64,000 nucleotides of DNA. It comes from Deltaproteobacteria bacterium (GTDB taxonomy: Bacteria; Myxococcota_A; UBA9042). The position numbers were made by a program, and so were the translations under genes. The stretch lies in NCBI GenBank assembly GCA_020632665.1, contig JACKFC010000025.1, positions 1 through 64,000 on the forward strand, read 5' to 3'. The notes beneath the pieces are model-generated. The model had not been told where the DNA came from. It made no database searches and saw only the letters and a list, made by a program, of their open reading frames with translations. How positions within the stretch are numbered: the stretch's first letter is position 1; every line of letters starts with the position of its first letter. Of this stretch, positions 42,511-51,700 are shown piece by piece.

Positions 42511-43878
42511 ATGCAGTTCCGTGAGATCTTCAAGCCGGGTGTGGTGTGGGACTTCCTCGGTCGTCGTCGCGTCTTCTTCGCGGTGTCGGCGGCGATGGTC
42601 CTGCTCTCGGTCCTCTCGTTGACCATCCTCGGCTTCAACAAGGGCATCGACTTCAAGGGTGGCACCAAGATCGTCGTCGGCTTCAAGTCCGACGCTCCGG
42701 TCGAGCGCGAGGCGCTGCGCGAGATGCTCGGCGAGTTCCTCAAGACCGCCTCGGGCGGCAGCGACGTCGGCCAGATCGAGGTGCAGGACTTCTCGGTCGG
42801 CTCGGGCGCCACGACGGACAGCAAGGACTTCTTGCTCCTCACCGAGATCACCTCGTTGGTCACCGACGAGCAGAAGCAGGGCATCATCGCCAAGCTCGGC
42901 GAGGCCTTCCCCGGTGCCGCCATCGACGTGGCGAAAGAGGGCGAGGATCGCTTCTTCGTCAACCTCGCCGCGGCGGCCAACGTCAACGAGACCTACGAGA
43001 AGCTGACCGGCGTCTTCGGCGCCGCCGGCTTCCCCAAGATCACCGTGAACTCCGACGTGCAGCGGCAGATCGAGGTCAACAACTACCGCACCCTGCAGAT
43101 GGCCGCGACCGAGGACGAGAATATCGGCGAGGCCGAGATCAAGCAGCGCGAGGACGCCGCCAAGGCCGCGATGGCCGAGGACCTGAAGAAGCGCTCGGAC
43201 GATCGCTTCACCGTCACCATCGAGGAGTTCAAGGCCAAGCTGACCGACTCGATGAAGCAGAAATACGGCGACGGCTTCATCGCCGTGCGCGAGTCGACCT
43301 CGGTCAGCCCCTCGGTCGCCGGCGATATGCTCAACCAGGGTCTGGTCGCCATCCTCTACGCCATCCTCGGCATCATCATCTACATCACGCTGCGCTTCGA
43401 CGTCCGTTACGCGCCGGGCGCCGTCATCGCCTTGCTGCACGACGTCTTCATCGTCATCGGCTGCTTCTCGATCGCCCAGATCAAGTTCACCATGCCGATC
43501 ATCGCCGCCGTGCTGACCATCGCTGGCTACTCGATCAACGACACCATCGTCGTCTTCGACCGCATCCGCGAGGTCATCGAGAAGTATCCGAAGGCGCCGA
43601 TGCGGATGGTGATCAACAACGCCGTCAGCCAGACGCTCTCGCGTACCGTCCTCACCTCGGCGACGACGCAGATGGCGGTGCTCTCGATCTTCCTGCTCGG
43701 TGGCGGCCTGATCCGTGACTTCGCCTTCGCCATGTGCGTCGGCCTGGTCGTCGGTACCTACTCCTCGATCTTCATCGCCAGCCCGCTCTTCCTGACGCTG
43801 CACGAGATCTTCGAGGCCCGTCGCGCCGAGGCCGCCGCCACTGGCGACGCCGCCGCGGTCGCGCGGACTCAGATCTAG
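42511..43878 (+). CDS. secF: Protein translocase subunit SecF
   Basis: The 455-residue partner of SecD is larger than E. coli SecF (323) because of an extended periplasmic part (about residues 80-255) rich in Glu/Asp/Lys. GIDFKGGTKIVV is the SecF D1 motif, and GYSINDTIVVFDRIREV is the conserved TM4. I chose the second ATG (42511) because AGGAG at 42499-42503 is 7 bases away; the ATG at 42505 is only one base from it. Confidence 0.95.
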   Translation: MQFREIFKPGVVWDFLGRRRVFFAVSAAMVLLSVLSLTILGFNKGIDFKGGTKIVVGFKSDAPVEREALREMLGEFLKTASGGSDVGQIEVQDFSVGSGATTDSKDFLLLTEITSLVTDEQKQGIIAKLGEAFPGAAIDVAKEGEDRFFVNLAAAANVNETYEKLTGVFGAAGFPKITVNSDVQRQIEVNNYRTLQMAATEDENIGEAEIKQREDAAKAAMAEDLKKRSDDRFTVTIEEFKAKLTDSMKQKYGDGFIAVRESTSVSPSVAGDMLNQGLVAILYAILGIIIYITLRFDVRYAPGAVIALLHDVFIVIGCFSIAQIKFTMPIIAAVLTIAGYSINDTIVVFDRIREVIEKYPKAPMRMVINNAVSQTLSRTVLTSATTQMAVLSIFLLGGGLIRDFAFAMCVGLVVGTYSSIFIASPLFLTLHEIFEARRAEAAATGDAAAVARTQI

Positions 43879-43893
43879 GGGCCTCTGCTGCCC

Positions 43894-45630
43894 GTGCAGG
43901 GCTCCTGGCAGCTCGATACGCCGGACGAGGCCGCGGTTGCGGCGCTCGCTGCAGCCCTCGACGCGCCGCCGCTGCTGGCGCGCCTGCTGCTCAACCGCGA
44001 GATCTCCGACCCCGCCACGGCGCACGCCTTCCTCGAGCCGGCGCTGACGGCGCTGCCCGATCCCTTCGCCATGCGCGACGCCGAGCGCGCCGCCAACCGC
44101 CTCGCCGACGCCGTCGAGCGCCGTGAAGCCGTCTGCGTCTACGGCGACTACGACGTCGACGGGGTCAGCGCCGCTGCGCTCGTCTCCTCTTTCCTCGCCA
44201 GCCTCGGCGCGCCGCCGCGGGTCTTCCTGCCCGACCGCTTCCGCGACGGCTACGGCCTGCACGAGCAGCGCCTCGCCGAGCTCTGCGACCAGGGTGTGCA
44301 GCTCTTCGTCAGCGTCGATTGTGGCAGCACGGCGGTCGACGCCGTCGCCGGGGTCCGCGCCCGCGGCGTCGACTTCATCGTCGTCGATCACCACCAGCTC
44401 GGCCCGACGCTCCCCGACGCGACGGCCCACCTCAACCCGCGCCTGCCCGGCTGTGGCCTCGCCGAGGAGCCGCTCTCCGCCGTCGGTGTCGCGATGGTGT
44501 TGGCGCAGGCCACCCGGCGCGTCCTCGCCAACCGCGGCTTCTTCGGCAGCGGCAGCCCGCCGCCGATCGCAGACCTGCTCGAGCTGGCTGCGCTCGGCAC
44601 CATCGCCGATATGGTGCCGCTGCGAGGGATGAACCGCATCCTGGCCTGGCACGGCCTGCGCCGGCTCGGCCGCTCGCGTCGCCCCGGCGTGCAGGCGCTG
44701 GCGCGGCACAGCAAGGTGCTGGAGAAATGCCACGCCGCCGACCACGTCGGCTTCGTCCTCGGGCCGCGGATCAACGCCGCCGGTCGGGTCAGCGAGGCCC
44801 GCTTCGCCTACGATCTGCTGACGACGACCGACCGCGAGCTGGCCGAGTCGCTGGCGGTGCAGGTCGAGATCGACAATACCCGCCGCAAATCGCTGCAGAA
44901 GGACGTCGGCGAAGCGGCGATGGCCGCCGCTGCCGCGTGTCCCGGTCGCGCCCACGCCGTCGTCGTCGCCGGCACCGATTGGCATTCCGGCGTGGTCGGC
45001 ATCGTCGCCAGCCGGGTCAAGGACGCCTTCGACGTGCCCAGCTTCGTGCTCTCGGTCGAGGATGGCGTCGCCCGCGGCTCGGGCCGCAGCATCCCGGGCT
45101 ACGATCTGGTCGAGGGCCTGCGCGCCCTCGATCCGTCCCTCTTCGAGCGCTTCGGCGGCCACGCCTTCGCCGCCGGGGTGACGCTGCCGGCGGTCCATAT
45201 CGACGCCTTCGCCACTGCGCTCGCCGATCACGTCGCGGCCACCTTGCCGCCAGAGCAACGCGTCCGCCCGCTGCGCCTCGACGCGGAGATGCAGCCAGCC
45301 GAAGTCACCCTCGAGACCGTCGACGTGATCGAGCGCATGGAGCCCTTCGGCAAGGGCAACCGCAAGCCGCTCTTCCTCTTCCGCGCGGTCGAGGTCGCCG
45401 AAGTGCGGAAGGTGGGCGGTGGCGCCTGGGTCAAGGCGCGCTTCGTCGAGCAGGGCGAGCGCCCTATCTGGGCCCGCCACGGTTTCGCCGCCTTCGCCTC
45501 GGCGGAGGTGCTCGGCGAGCTGCAGAAGGGCGATGTCGTCGACGTCGCGGCGCGGGTCGAGCGCAACGTCTTCCGCGGCCAGCAGAGTGCCGAGGCGAGC
45601 GTCGTCGCGATTCGGCCCACAAACGCCTAG
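43894..45630 (+). CDS. recJ: Single-stranded DNA-specific 5'-3' exonuclease RecJ
   Basis: The 578-residue DHH-family nuclease starts with GTG. Motifs: GDYDVDG (about residue 83), VDCGS, VDHHQ (DHH), DMVPLRGMNR, and GPRINAAGR (motif V); the DHHA1 region has SGVVGIVASRV and RSIPGYDLVEGL, with the GGHAFAAGVTL glycines. RecJ degrades ssDNA ends in recombinational and mismatch repair. It follows secF by 15 bases, a common deltaproteobacterial order. Confidence 0.96.
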   Translation: MQGSWQLDTPDEAAVAALAAALDAPPLLARLLLNREISDPATAHAFLEPALTALPDPFAMRDAERAANRLADAVERREAVCVYGDYDVDGVSAAALVSSFLASLGAPPRVFLPDRFRDGYGLHEQRLAELCDQGVQLFVSVDCGSTAVDAVAGVRARGVDFIVVDHHQLGPTLPDATAHLNPRLPGCGLAEEPLSAVGVAMVLAQATRRVLANRGFFGSGSPPPIADLLELAALGTIADMVPLRGMNRILAWHGLRRLGRSRRPGVQALARHSKVLEKCHAADHVGFVLGPRINAAGRVSEARFAYDLLTTTDRELAESLAVQVEIDNTRRKSLQKDVGEAAMAAAAACPGRAHAVVVAGTDWHSGVVGIVASRVKDAFDVPSFVLSVEDGVARGSGRSIPGYDLVEGLRALDPSLFERFGGHAFAAGVTLPAVHIDAFATALADHVAATLPPEQRVRPLRLDAEMQPAEVTLETVDVIERMEPFGKGNRKPLFLFRAVEVAEVRKVGGGAWVKARFVEQGERPIWARHGFAAFASAEVLGELQKGDVVDVAARVERNVFRGQQSAEASVVAIRPTNA

Positions 45631-45689
45631 CCAAGGTCGGCGGGAGCCGGCAAGGTCCCCGGGTCGTTGAGGGGCGACGGAGTGTGCGG

Positions 45690-47138
45690 ATGATCTCCCG
45701 ATCTGTGTTCTTTCGCCACGTTTGCGTGGTGCTCCTCGGCCTGACCCACCTCGCTTGCAGTGACGACCCGAACGCCGGCGGCAACGACGCCAGCGGCACC
45801 GCCGACGCGATCGCCGATGGCGCGGGCGGCGACGTCTCCGAGCAGGACGGCACCATCGCCGACGGAAGCGCCGACTCTGCGCAAGCAGACGCGGGCGCCG
45901 ACTCTGCGCAAGCAGACGCGGGCACCGACGCAGCCGCTGACGCAGCCGCCGATGCGGTCGCAGACGCAGCCGCCGATGCGGTCGCAGACGCCGAGGCCGA
46001 CGCGGATTCGGCCGCCGACGCCGCCACGGACGCCGACGCCGACGCCGACGCCGCCGCCGCCGACAGCACCGACACCGGCGGCAGCGGCGCCTGGCAGCTG
46101 CCGAGCTGCACGACGCCGACCGGCGCCCCCGGCGTGGCCTTCGGTCCAAACGGCGGCAAGACGCTGCAGATCGCGAGCACGCCGCTCGCGCCCGGCAAGA
46201 GCTACACGATGGGCCTCGCCGCGGCCGGCACGCCGGGCCTGCTCTACGCCGAGCACGCCGGCACGGTCTATCGCTCGACCGACGGCGGCTGCGCCTGGGC
46301 GGCGATCGGCACGACGCAGACCACGCCGACCCGGATGGTGCCTTCGCCGGGCGGCCGGGTGTACGGCTTTTACGACAACGGCTCGGAGCTCTACCGCGTC
46401 GAGGGGACCACGGTCACGACGCTGAAAGGGCCCACGGCCAACATTCTCGGCGTCGCCGCGACCTCGGCCGACGGGCTGCGCGTCGGCGGCACCGACGGCC
46501 AGCTCTGGGACAACAACGCAGGCGGCAGCGGCCCCTGGACCCAGGTCGGCACCACGCCCAACCCCGGCGGCATCGGCTACCGCGTGGCGATCTCGGCGCT
46601 CGACCGCGACCGGGTGCTCTACGGCGTGATGCAGAAGGGCATCTGGGTCACCCACGACGGCGCCAAGACCTGGAGCCTCGCGACCTTCCAGGGCGCCATC
46701 GCGCCACAGAAGGTCAACGGCATGAACGCGGTCTTCTCGCCCCTCGAAGAAGACGTCGCCTGGGCCATGGCCATCGACCTGAACGAGTCGCTGCAGCAGC
46801 CGAGCAAGACCAACGGCAAATACCTCTGGCGCTCCACCGACGGCGGCAAGACCTTCACCAAGGTCGTCGCCCACCTCCAACCCAACGACGTGACCCTCAC
46901 CAACGGCACGCACCTGATCCCAGACCCCACCGACGCCAAGGTGCTACGCTGGACCTTCGGCACCTGCTTCTCCGGCTACGGCACCAACCTCTACCGCTAC
47001 GACGACGGCGCCACCACCGACAAACTCACCTGGGTCAACCACCCCATCCCCGGCATCAGCGAGCTCATCCACCACCCCGCCGATCCGACGACCCTGGTCC
47101 TCGGCCTCCGAGGCGACGACAACCCGCAGTGTCCCTGA
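45690..47138 (+). CDS. BNR/sortilin-like repeat lipoprotein with Ala-Asp linker
   Basis: The 482-residue protein has a signal peptide and Cys23 in LTHLACSDD, then a very long Ala/Asp-rich linker (about residues 27-125, mostly ADA and DADADA units). A beta-propeller-like region follows with BNR-type boxes (YRSTDGGCAW, VTHDGAKTWS, WRSTDGGKTF), as in sialidase, sortilin and photosystem assembly proteins. No catalytic motif. It is probably a surface-exposed binding protein. The ADA linker is the most repetitive coding DNA in the window. Confidence 0.82.
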   Translation: MISRSVFFRHVCVVLLGLTHLACSDDPNAGGNDASGTADAIADGAGGDVSEQDGTIADGSADSAQADAGADSAQADAGTDAAADAAADAVADAAADAVADAEADADSAADAATDADADADAAAADSTDTGGSGAWQLPSCTTPTGAPGVAFGPNGGKTLQIASTPLAPGKSYTMGLAAAGTPGLLYAEHAGTVYRSTDGGCAWAAIGTTQTTPTRMVPSPGGRVYGFYDNGSELYRVEGTTVTTLKGPTANILGVAATSADGLRVGGTDGQLWDNNAGGSGPWTQVGTTPNPGGIGYRVAISALDRDRVLYGVMQKGIWVTHDGAKTWSLATFQGAIAPQKVNGMNAVFSPLEEDVAWAMAIDLNESLQQPSKTNGKYLWRSTDGGKTFTKVVAHLQPNDVTLTNGTHLIPDPTDAKVLRWTFGTCFSGYGTNLYRYDDGATTDKLTWVNHPIPGISELIHHPADPTTLVLGLRGDDNPQCP

Positions 47139-47144
47139 TCCGGC

Positions 47145-47218
47145 GGCGCCAGCCCCAAGCGAGGGGCGCCAGCCCCAAGCGAGGGGCGCCAGCCCCCAAG
47201 TGAGGGGCGCCAGCCCAC
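47145..47218. repeat. Tandem array 1 (about 20-bp unit, 4 copies)
   Basis: Units close to GGCGCCAGCCCCAAGCGAGG begin right after the BNR lipoprotein gene. The same unit resumes at 47441. Confidence 0.9.
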
Positions 47219-47240
47219 GATGGTGCCGGCACTGGAAGCT

Positions 47241-47264
47241 CTCTCCCCGCCTATGCGGGGAGAG
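47241..47264. repeat. Hairpin element, left member of an inverted pair
   Basis: CTCTCCCCGC, a 4-base loop and the exact complement. It is followed by AGATGGG and then AGAGAGGGG. The right member at 47398-47421 has the same layout in opposite orientation. Confidence 0.85.
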
Positions 47265-47397
47265 ATGGGCCGCAGGCCCAGAGAGGGGAAACCCAAAAAC
47301 GCGAGTGCCTCCAGGCACGCCGAAGTGCAACGGCAGAGCGCCTACCGGCGCGCTTCTTTGCGCTACCCCTCTCTGCCTTCGCCTTCGGCTTCGGCAT

Positions 47398-47421
47398 CTC
47401 TCCCCGCCGTTGCGGGGAGAG
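47398..47421. repeat. Hairpin element, right member of an inverted pair
   Basis: Same 10-base stem with a different loop. Its flanking AGAGAGGGG-type box lies on the inner side, so the two hairpins face each other across about 130 bp. Confidence 0.85.
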
Positions 47422-47440
47422 AGCTTGGAAGCTCCGAGGC

Positions 47441-47600
47441 GGCGCCAGCCCCAAGGCGAGGGGCGCCAGCCCCAAAGCGAGGGGCGCCAGCCCCAAAGCG
47501 AGGGCGCCAGCCCCAAAGCGAGGGGCGCCAGCCCCAAAGCGAGGGCGCCAGCCCCAAAGCGAGGGCGCCAGCCCCAAAGCGAGGGGCGCCAGCCCCAAGC
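47441..47600. repeat. Tandem array 2 (19-21-bp unit, 8 copies)
   Basis: Eight near-identical units of GGCGCCAGCCCCAAAGCGAG with one-base length variation between neighbours, which makes translation through it shift frames. No gene can be supported in 47139-47828. Confidence 0.92.
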
Positions 47601-47716
47601 TTCCTCCCAACCTCACCAACCCCCGCCGCAAAGGCCGAAGCCGAAGCGAAGCGAAGGCGAAGCGCCAGGCGGCGCAGCCCACCCCGCCCTACCTCGCCGG
47701 CCCTAGCGGGGGATGC

Positions 47717-47783
47717 CCGAAGGGGGCGCGCAAGCCCCCCCTTCGGACGGGGGAGTTCCAAAGAGGGGCCCACCCCTCTTTGA
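47717..47783. terminator. Two adjacent hairpins, candidate bidirectional terminator
   Basis: A C/G-rich stem with CCGAAGGGGG pairing with CCCCCTTCGG (about 47717-47746) and a second stem AAAGAGGGG-CCCA-CCCCTCTTT (about 47758-47782) lie between the convergent BNR lipoprotein and AdoMetDC-like genes. Both could end transcription from either side. No long T run follows. Confidence 0.5.
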
Positions 47784-47828
47784 TCCCCACGCCACGAAGA
47801 GGCAAACCACCTCAGAAAAAAATCGAAA

Positions 47829-48641
47829 TCACTTCAAAGCAGGCCGAGCCGGAAGCCAAGACCGGGTCCGGTCATACTCCGCAGTCCGCTCGGTCCGATA
47901 GCTGGTATAGCCACGACCACGAGCAATCAACCGAACCTCATGCCCCTCGCCGGGAAACGCCCGCTTGAGCTCGTCCATCACAGCGTCGACATCAAAGAAC
48001 TTGCAGCTGAAGATATCGAAGTAGGCCCGCCCGGTATTCTCGAAGTAGTGCAGGGCGATATGGCTCTCGGCGATCATCGTCATCGCAGAGAGCACGCGGG
48101 TCCCGTCCGGCAGCGACGACGGCATCACGTACGGCCGCATGATCGGCGTCATATCGATCCGCTCGGGCAGGTTGTCGAAGAGCTCGAACAACCCGTCCAT
48201 CTCCTTGGGGCCGGAGTAGCCGTCGATCGTGATCATCAGGTGCGGCCCGAAGTCCTCCTCGGGGTGGACGCCGGCATCCTTGATCGTCTGCGCGCGGCCG
48301 CGACCGGCGCTCTGCAGGTGCGTGGTCTCGGCGGGCAGGGCGCGCTTGATGAACAGGCCTGCCTGCTCGGGTTCGAAGACGTCGCGCGCCACCAGGTCGC
48401 AGAAGTAGACCTCGCGGAAGCTGAAGGTGTGGATCGTGAAGTGGCCACCGGCGAGGAAGACGAAGCCGGAGATGCCGCAATCGTCGGGCTCGACGCCATT
48501 GTAGTAGGGCAGCAGCATCGGCGGCATCACCGGCTGCAGGCCGAGGCGGGCCGGGACCTCCTCGAGCAATTCCTGCACGAGTCGGATGTCGTCGTAGCGC
48601 GAGCGGTGCCCGCCGAAGCCGTCGAGGGTCAGGTGCAGCAT
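47829..48641 (-). CDS. Tandem-fused S-adenosylmethionine decarboxylase-like protein
   Basis: The 270-residue protein consists of two homologous halves. The C-terminal half (131-240) carries the pyruvoyl-forming motif AESHIALH with Ser193 and His194, plus the conserved Cys213 (FDIFSC), as in bacterial SpeH/SpeD. The N-terminal half (1-118) has GGHFTIH at the same place (Gly65-His67), so it lacks the self-cleaving serine. Canonical class 1B enzymes are single-domain homodimers of about 120 residues. This could be a pseudodimer with one active site, supplying decarboxylated AdoMet for spermidine. No speE is nearby. Confidence 0.78.
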   Translation of the reverse strand: MLHLTLDGFGGHRSRYDDIRLVQELLEEVPARLGLQPVMPPMLLPYYNGVEPDDCGISGFVFLAGGHFTIHTFSFREVYFCDLVARDVFEPEQAGLFIKRALPAETTHLQSAGRGRAQTIKDAGVHPEEDFGPHLMITIDGYSGPKEMDGLFELFDNLPERIDMTPIMRPYVMPSSLPDGTRVLSAMTMIAESHIALHYFENTGRAYFDIFSCKFFDVDAVMDELKRAFPGEGHEVRLIARGRGYTSYRTERTAEYDRTRSWLPARPALK

Positions 48642-48785
48642 GGTCGTCTCCGTGGTGCGCGGGGCCGGCCTCGCGCGAGCGGGGAGTGTAGGGACCGTGG
48701 GGGGGAGCGCAAGAGGCGTTCGTCTGGCTCCACCGTCGCTCGTTTGCTAGACTCCGCCGCCGTTCGCCGCTGCAGGAGTCTCGCC

Positions 48786-51700
48786 ATGTCCCGCTTCGCC
48801 CGCCTTGCCCACCCCGCCTCGGTCGCCTTGCTCGTGCTCGCCGCGTCGCTCGCCGGTTGCGCAGGTGAGTCGACGTCCTCCGGCGGCGGTGAGGACAGCT
48901 CCGGCAGCGACGGGCAGAGCCTCGACGTGACGCTGCAGAGCTGCAAGTCGGACGACGACTGCGCCACGATCGCCAAGCCCTGCGAGGAGGCTTCGTGCTC
49001 GGCCGAAGGCTTCTGCGTCAGCACGAAGGTCCCGGACGCCGAGATCTGCGACGACGGCGACCCCTGCACCGCCGATACCGCCTGCAACAACGGCCTGTGC
49101 ATCGGCACCAACGTCTGCGAATGCCAGAGCGACGGCGACTGCGCCCCGAAAGAGGACGGCAACGTCTGCAACGGCACGCTCTACTGCGACACGAGCGGCG
49201 CGCTGCCCAAATGCGTGCCGAACCCGGCGACCATCGTGAAGTGCGACAGCAGCCTCGACACGGCGTGCAGCAAGAACCTCTGCGATCCGAAGACCGGTGG
49301 CTGCGTCATGCTCAACCAGCCGAACGGGACGGAGTGCGACGACGGCGAGAAGTGCACCGGCCCCGACGCCTGCAAGGGCGGCAACTGCACTGGCCCCTCG
49401 TCCTGCGACTGCGAGAAGACCGAGGATTGCGCCGCCTTCGACGATGGCGATCCCTGCAACGGCACGCTCTTCTGCGAGCTCGAGAGCCACACCTGCAAGC
49501 AGAACCCGGCGACCGTCATCGTCTGCCCGAAGGGTGACGCGAGCGGCTGCCTGACCCAGAAATGCGACCCCACCGACGCGAAGTGCAAGGTCGTGCCGAA
49601 GGTCGACGGCGAGGACTGCGATCTCGACGGCTCGAGCTGCTCGGTGGACGCATGCAAATCGGGCGTCTGCACCTCGGGCCCGCTCGCCGACCCCTGTGGC
49701 TGCACGAAAGACTCGGATTGCTCTCCCTTCGAAGACGGCGACGCCTGCAACGGCACGCTCTTCTGCAGCAGCATCAGCGGCAAGTGCGAGATCAACCCTG
49801 CGTCGGTGGTGACCTGCTACAGCGGCGACGACACGCCGTGCGTGCAGAACCAATGCGACGTCAAGACCGGCCAGTGCAAGCTCGGTCCGGTGCCGGACGG
49901 CCTGACCTGCGACGACGGCTGGGATTGCAGCCAGAACGAGACCTGCCAGAAGGGCATCTGCACCGCCGGCAGCAACCTCTGTACCTGCAAGGAGACCGCC
50001 GACTGCGTCAAGTACGCGGCGCAGAACAAATGCGCCGAGTTCTTCTGTCTCAAGCCCGAGGGCCTGTGCAAGGCGAACCCGGCGACGCTCAAGGTCTGCG
50101 CCCAGCAGGGCGACCCGGCCTGCAGCATCACCGCCTGCGAGCCGAAGACCGGCCTGTGCAAGGTGCAGCCGAAGAACGAGGGCAAGCCGTGCGAGGCGGA
50201 CGGCTCGTTCTGCACCAACGTCGATATCTGTCAGGGCTCGGTCTGCAAGCCGGCGAGCAACAAATGCCCCTGCCAGAAGGACGCCGACTGCGGCGCCTTC
50301 GAGGACGGCAACGCCTGCAACGGCACGCTCTTCTGCGATATCAAGTCCGGCGTCTGCGAGGTCAACCCGGCGACCGTCCCGGTCTGCGACGGGCCCGGCG
50401 GTGGCCCCTGCATGCCCGACCAATGCGATCCGAAGGACGGCGCCTGCAAGCCGCTGCCGCTGCCCGACGCCGCGACCTGCGATACCGACGATTTCGTCTG
50501 CACCGTCGAGCGCTGCAAGGACGCCAAATGCGAGCTCGTCGGCCAGGGCTGCTTGTGCTGGGAGGACGGCGACTGCGCCGGATTCGAGGACGGCAACGCC
50601 TGCAACGGCACGCTCTACTGCGACAAGGCCGGCGCGCCGCCCTATTGCAAGGTCAACCCCGCTTCGGTCGTGACCTGCCCTGACCCGGCGCCGAACGCCT
50701 GCCTCGGTTCGACCTGCGACCCAAAGGACGGCGCCTGCGTCGACGCCCCGATCAACCTCGGCAAGGCCTGCAACGACGCCGACGCCTGCACCGAGAACGA
50801 CGTCTGCGCCGCTGACGGCTCCTGCGCCGGAACGGCCAAGGCCGCGGCGAGCTGTGACGACAAGGACCCGTGCACGGCGGATTCCTGCGACGCCGGCAAG
50901 GGCTGCGTCCACACCGGCGCCGCGTCGGGCACCCCCTGCGATGACGGCGACGTCTGCACCGAAGGCGATACCTGCGACGGCGCCCAGCTCTGCACCCCTG
51001 GCAAGGCCAAGGTCTGCGACGATGGCGATCCCTGCACCGCCGACGCCTGTGATCCTGCGACCGGCTGCAAGACCGCGCCGGCGGCGAAGGACACGCCCTG
51101 CAACGACGGCGACGCCTGTGCGACCGACGACGTCTGCGACGGCGCCGGCACGTGCGCTCCGGGCAAGACCAAGAAGACCTGCGACGACGGCAAGCCCTGC
51201 ACCGAAGACGGCTGTGCCGCGGGCAATTGCACCGTCGCCAACAGCGCCAAGGGCAAGCTCTGCGACGACGGCGACGCTTGCACCATCAACACGACCTGTG
51301 ACGGCTCGGGCGCCTGCACCGGGCCGCAGAAGGATTGCGACGACAACAACGTCTGCACCAGCGACGCCTGCGTCGCCGGCGCCTGCAAGAGCACATCGGT
51401 CGGCCAGGGCGCCGGCTGCAGCGACGGTGACGCATGCACCACCGAGGACGCCTGTGACGGCGCGGGCGCCTGCAAGGGCGCGGCGGTCAGCTGCGACGAC
51501 GGCAACCCGTGCACCACGGACAGCTGCGACAAGGGCAAGGGTTGCAACTACGGCAACGCCACGAACGGAACTGCCTGCAACGACGGCAACGCCTGCACCG
51601 TCGATGAGGCTTGCGCGGCCGGCTCGTGCGCCGGCGGGGTGCAGCTCGTCTGCGCCGACGACGACCTGTGCACGGTCGATACGTGCGACGCCAAATCCGG

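Noticed and set aside
40564..46149. Very long minus-strand open frame (about 1860 codons) opposite yajC-secD-secF-recJ
   Set aside because: It is antisense to four confidently identified genes; long stop-free antisense frames are expected from the high third-position GC. The translation is low-complexity Arg/Gly/Asp-rich with no domain.
47145..47600. CRISPR array
   Set aside because: Units are directly adjacent with no unique spacers and no cas genes nearby.
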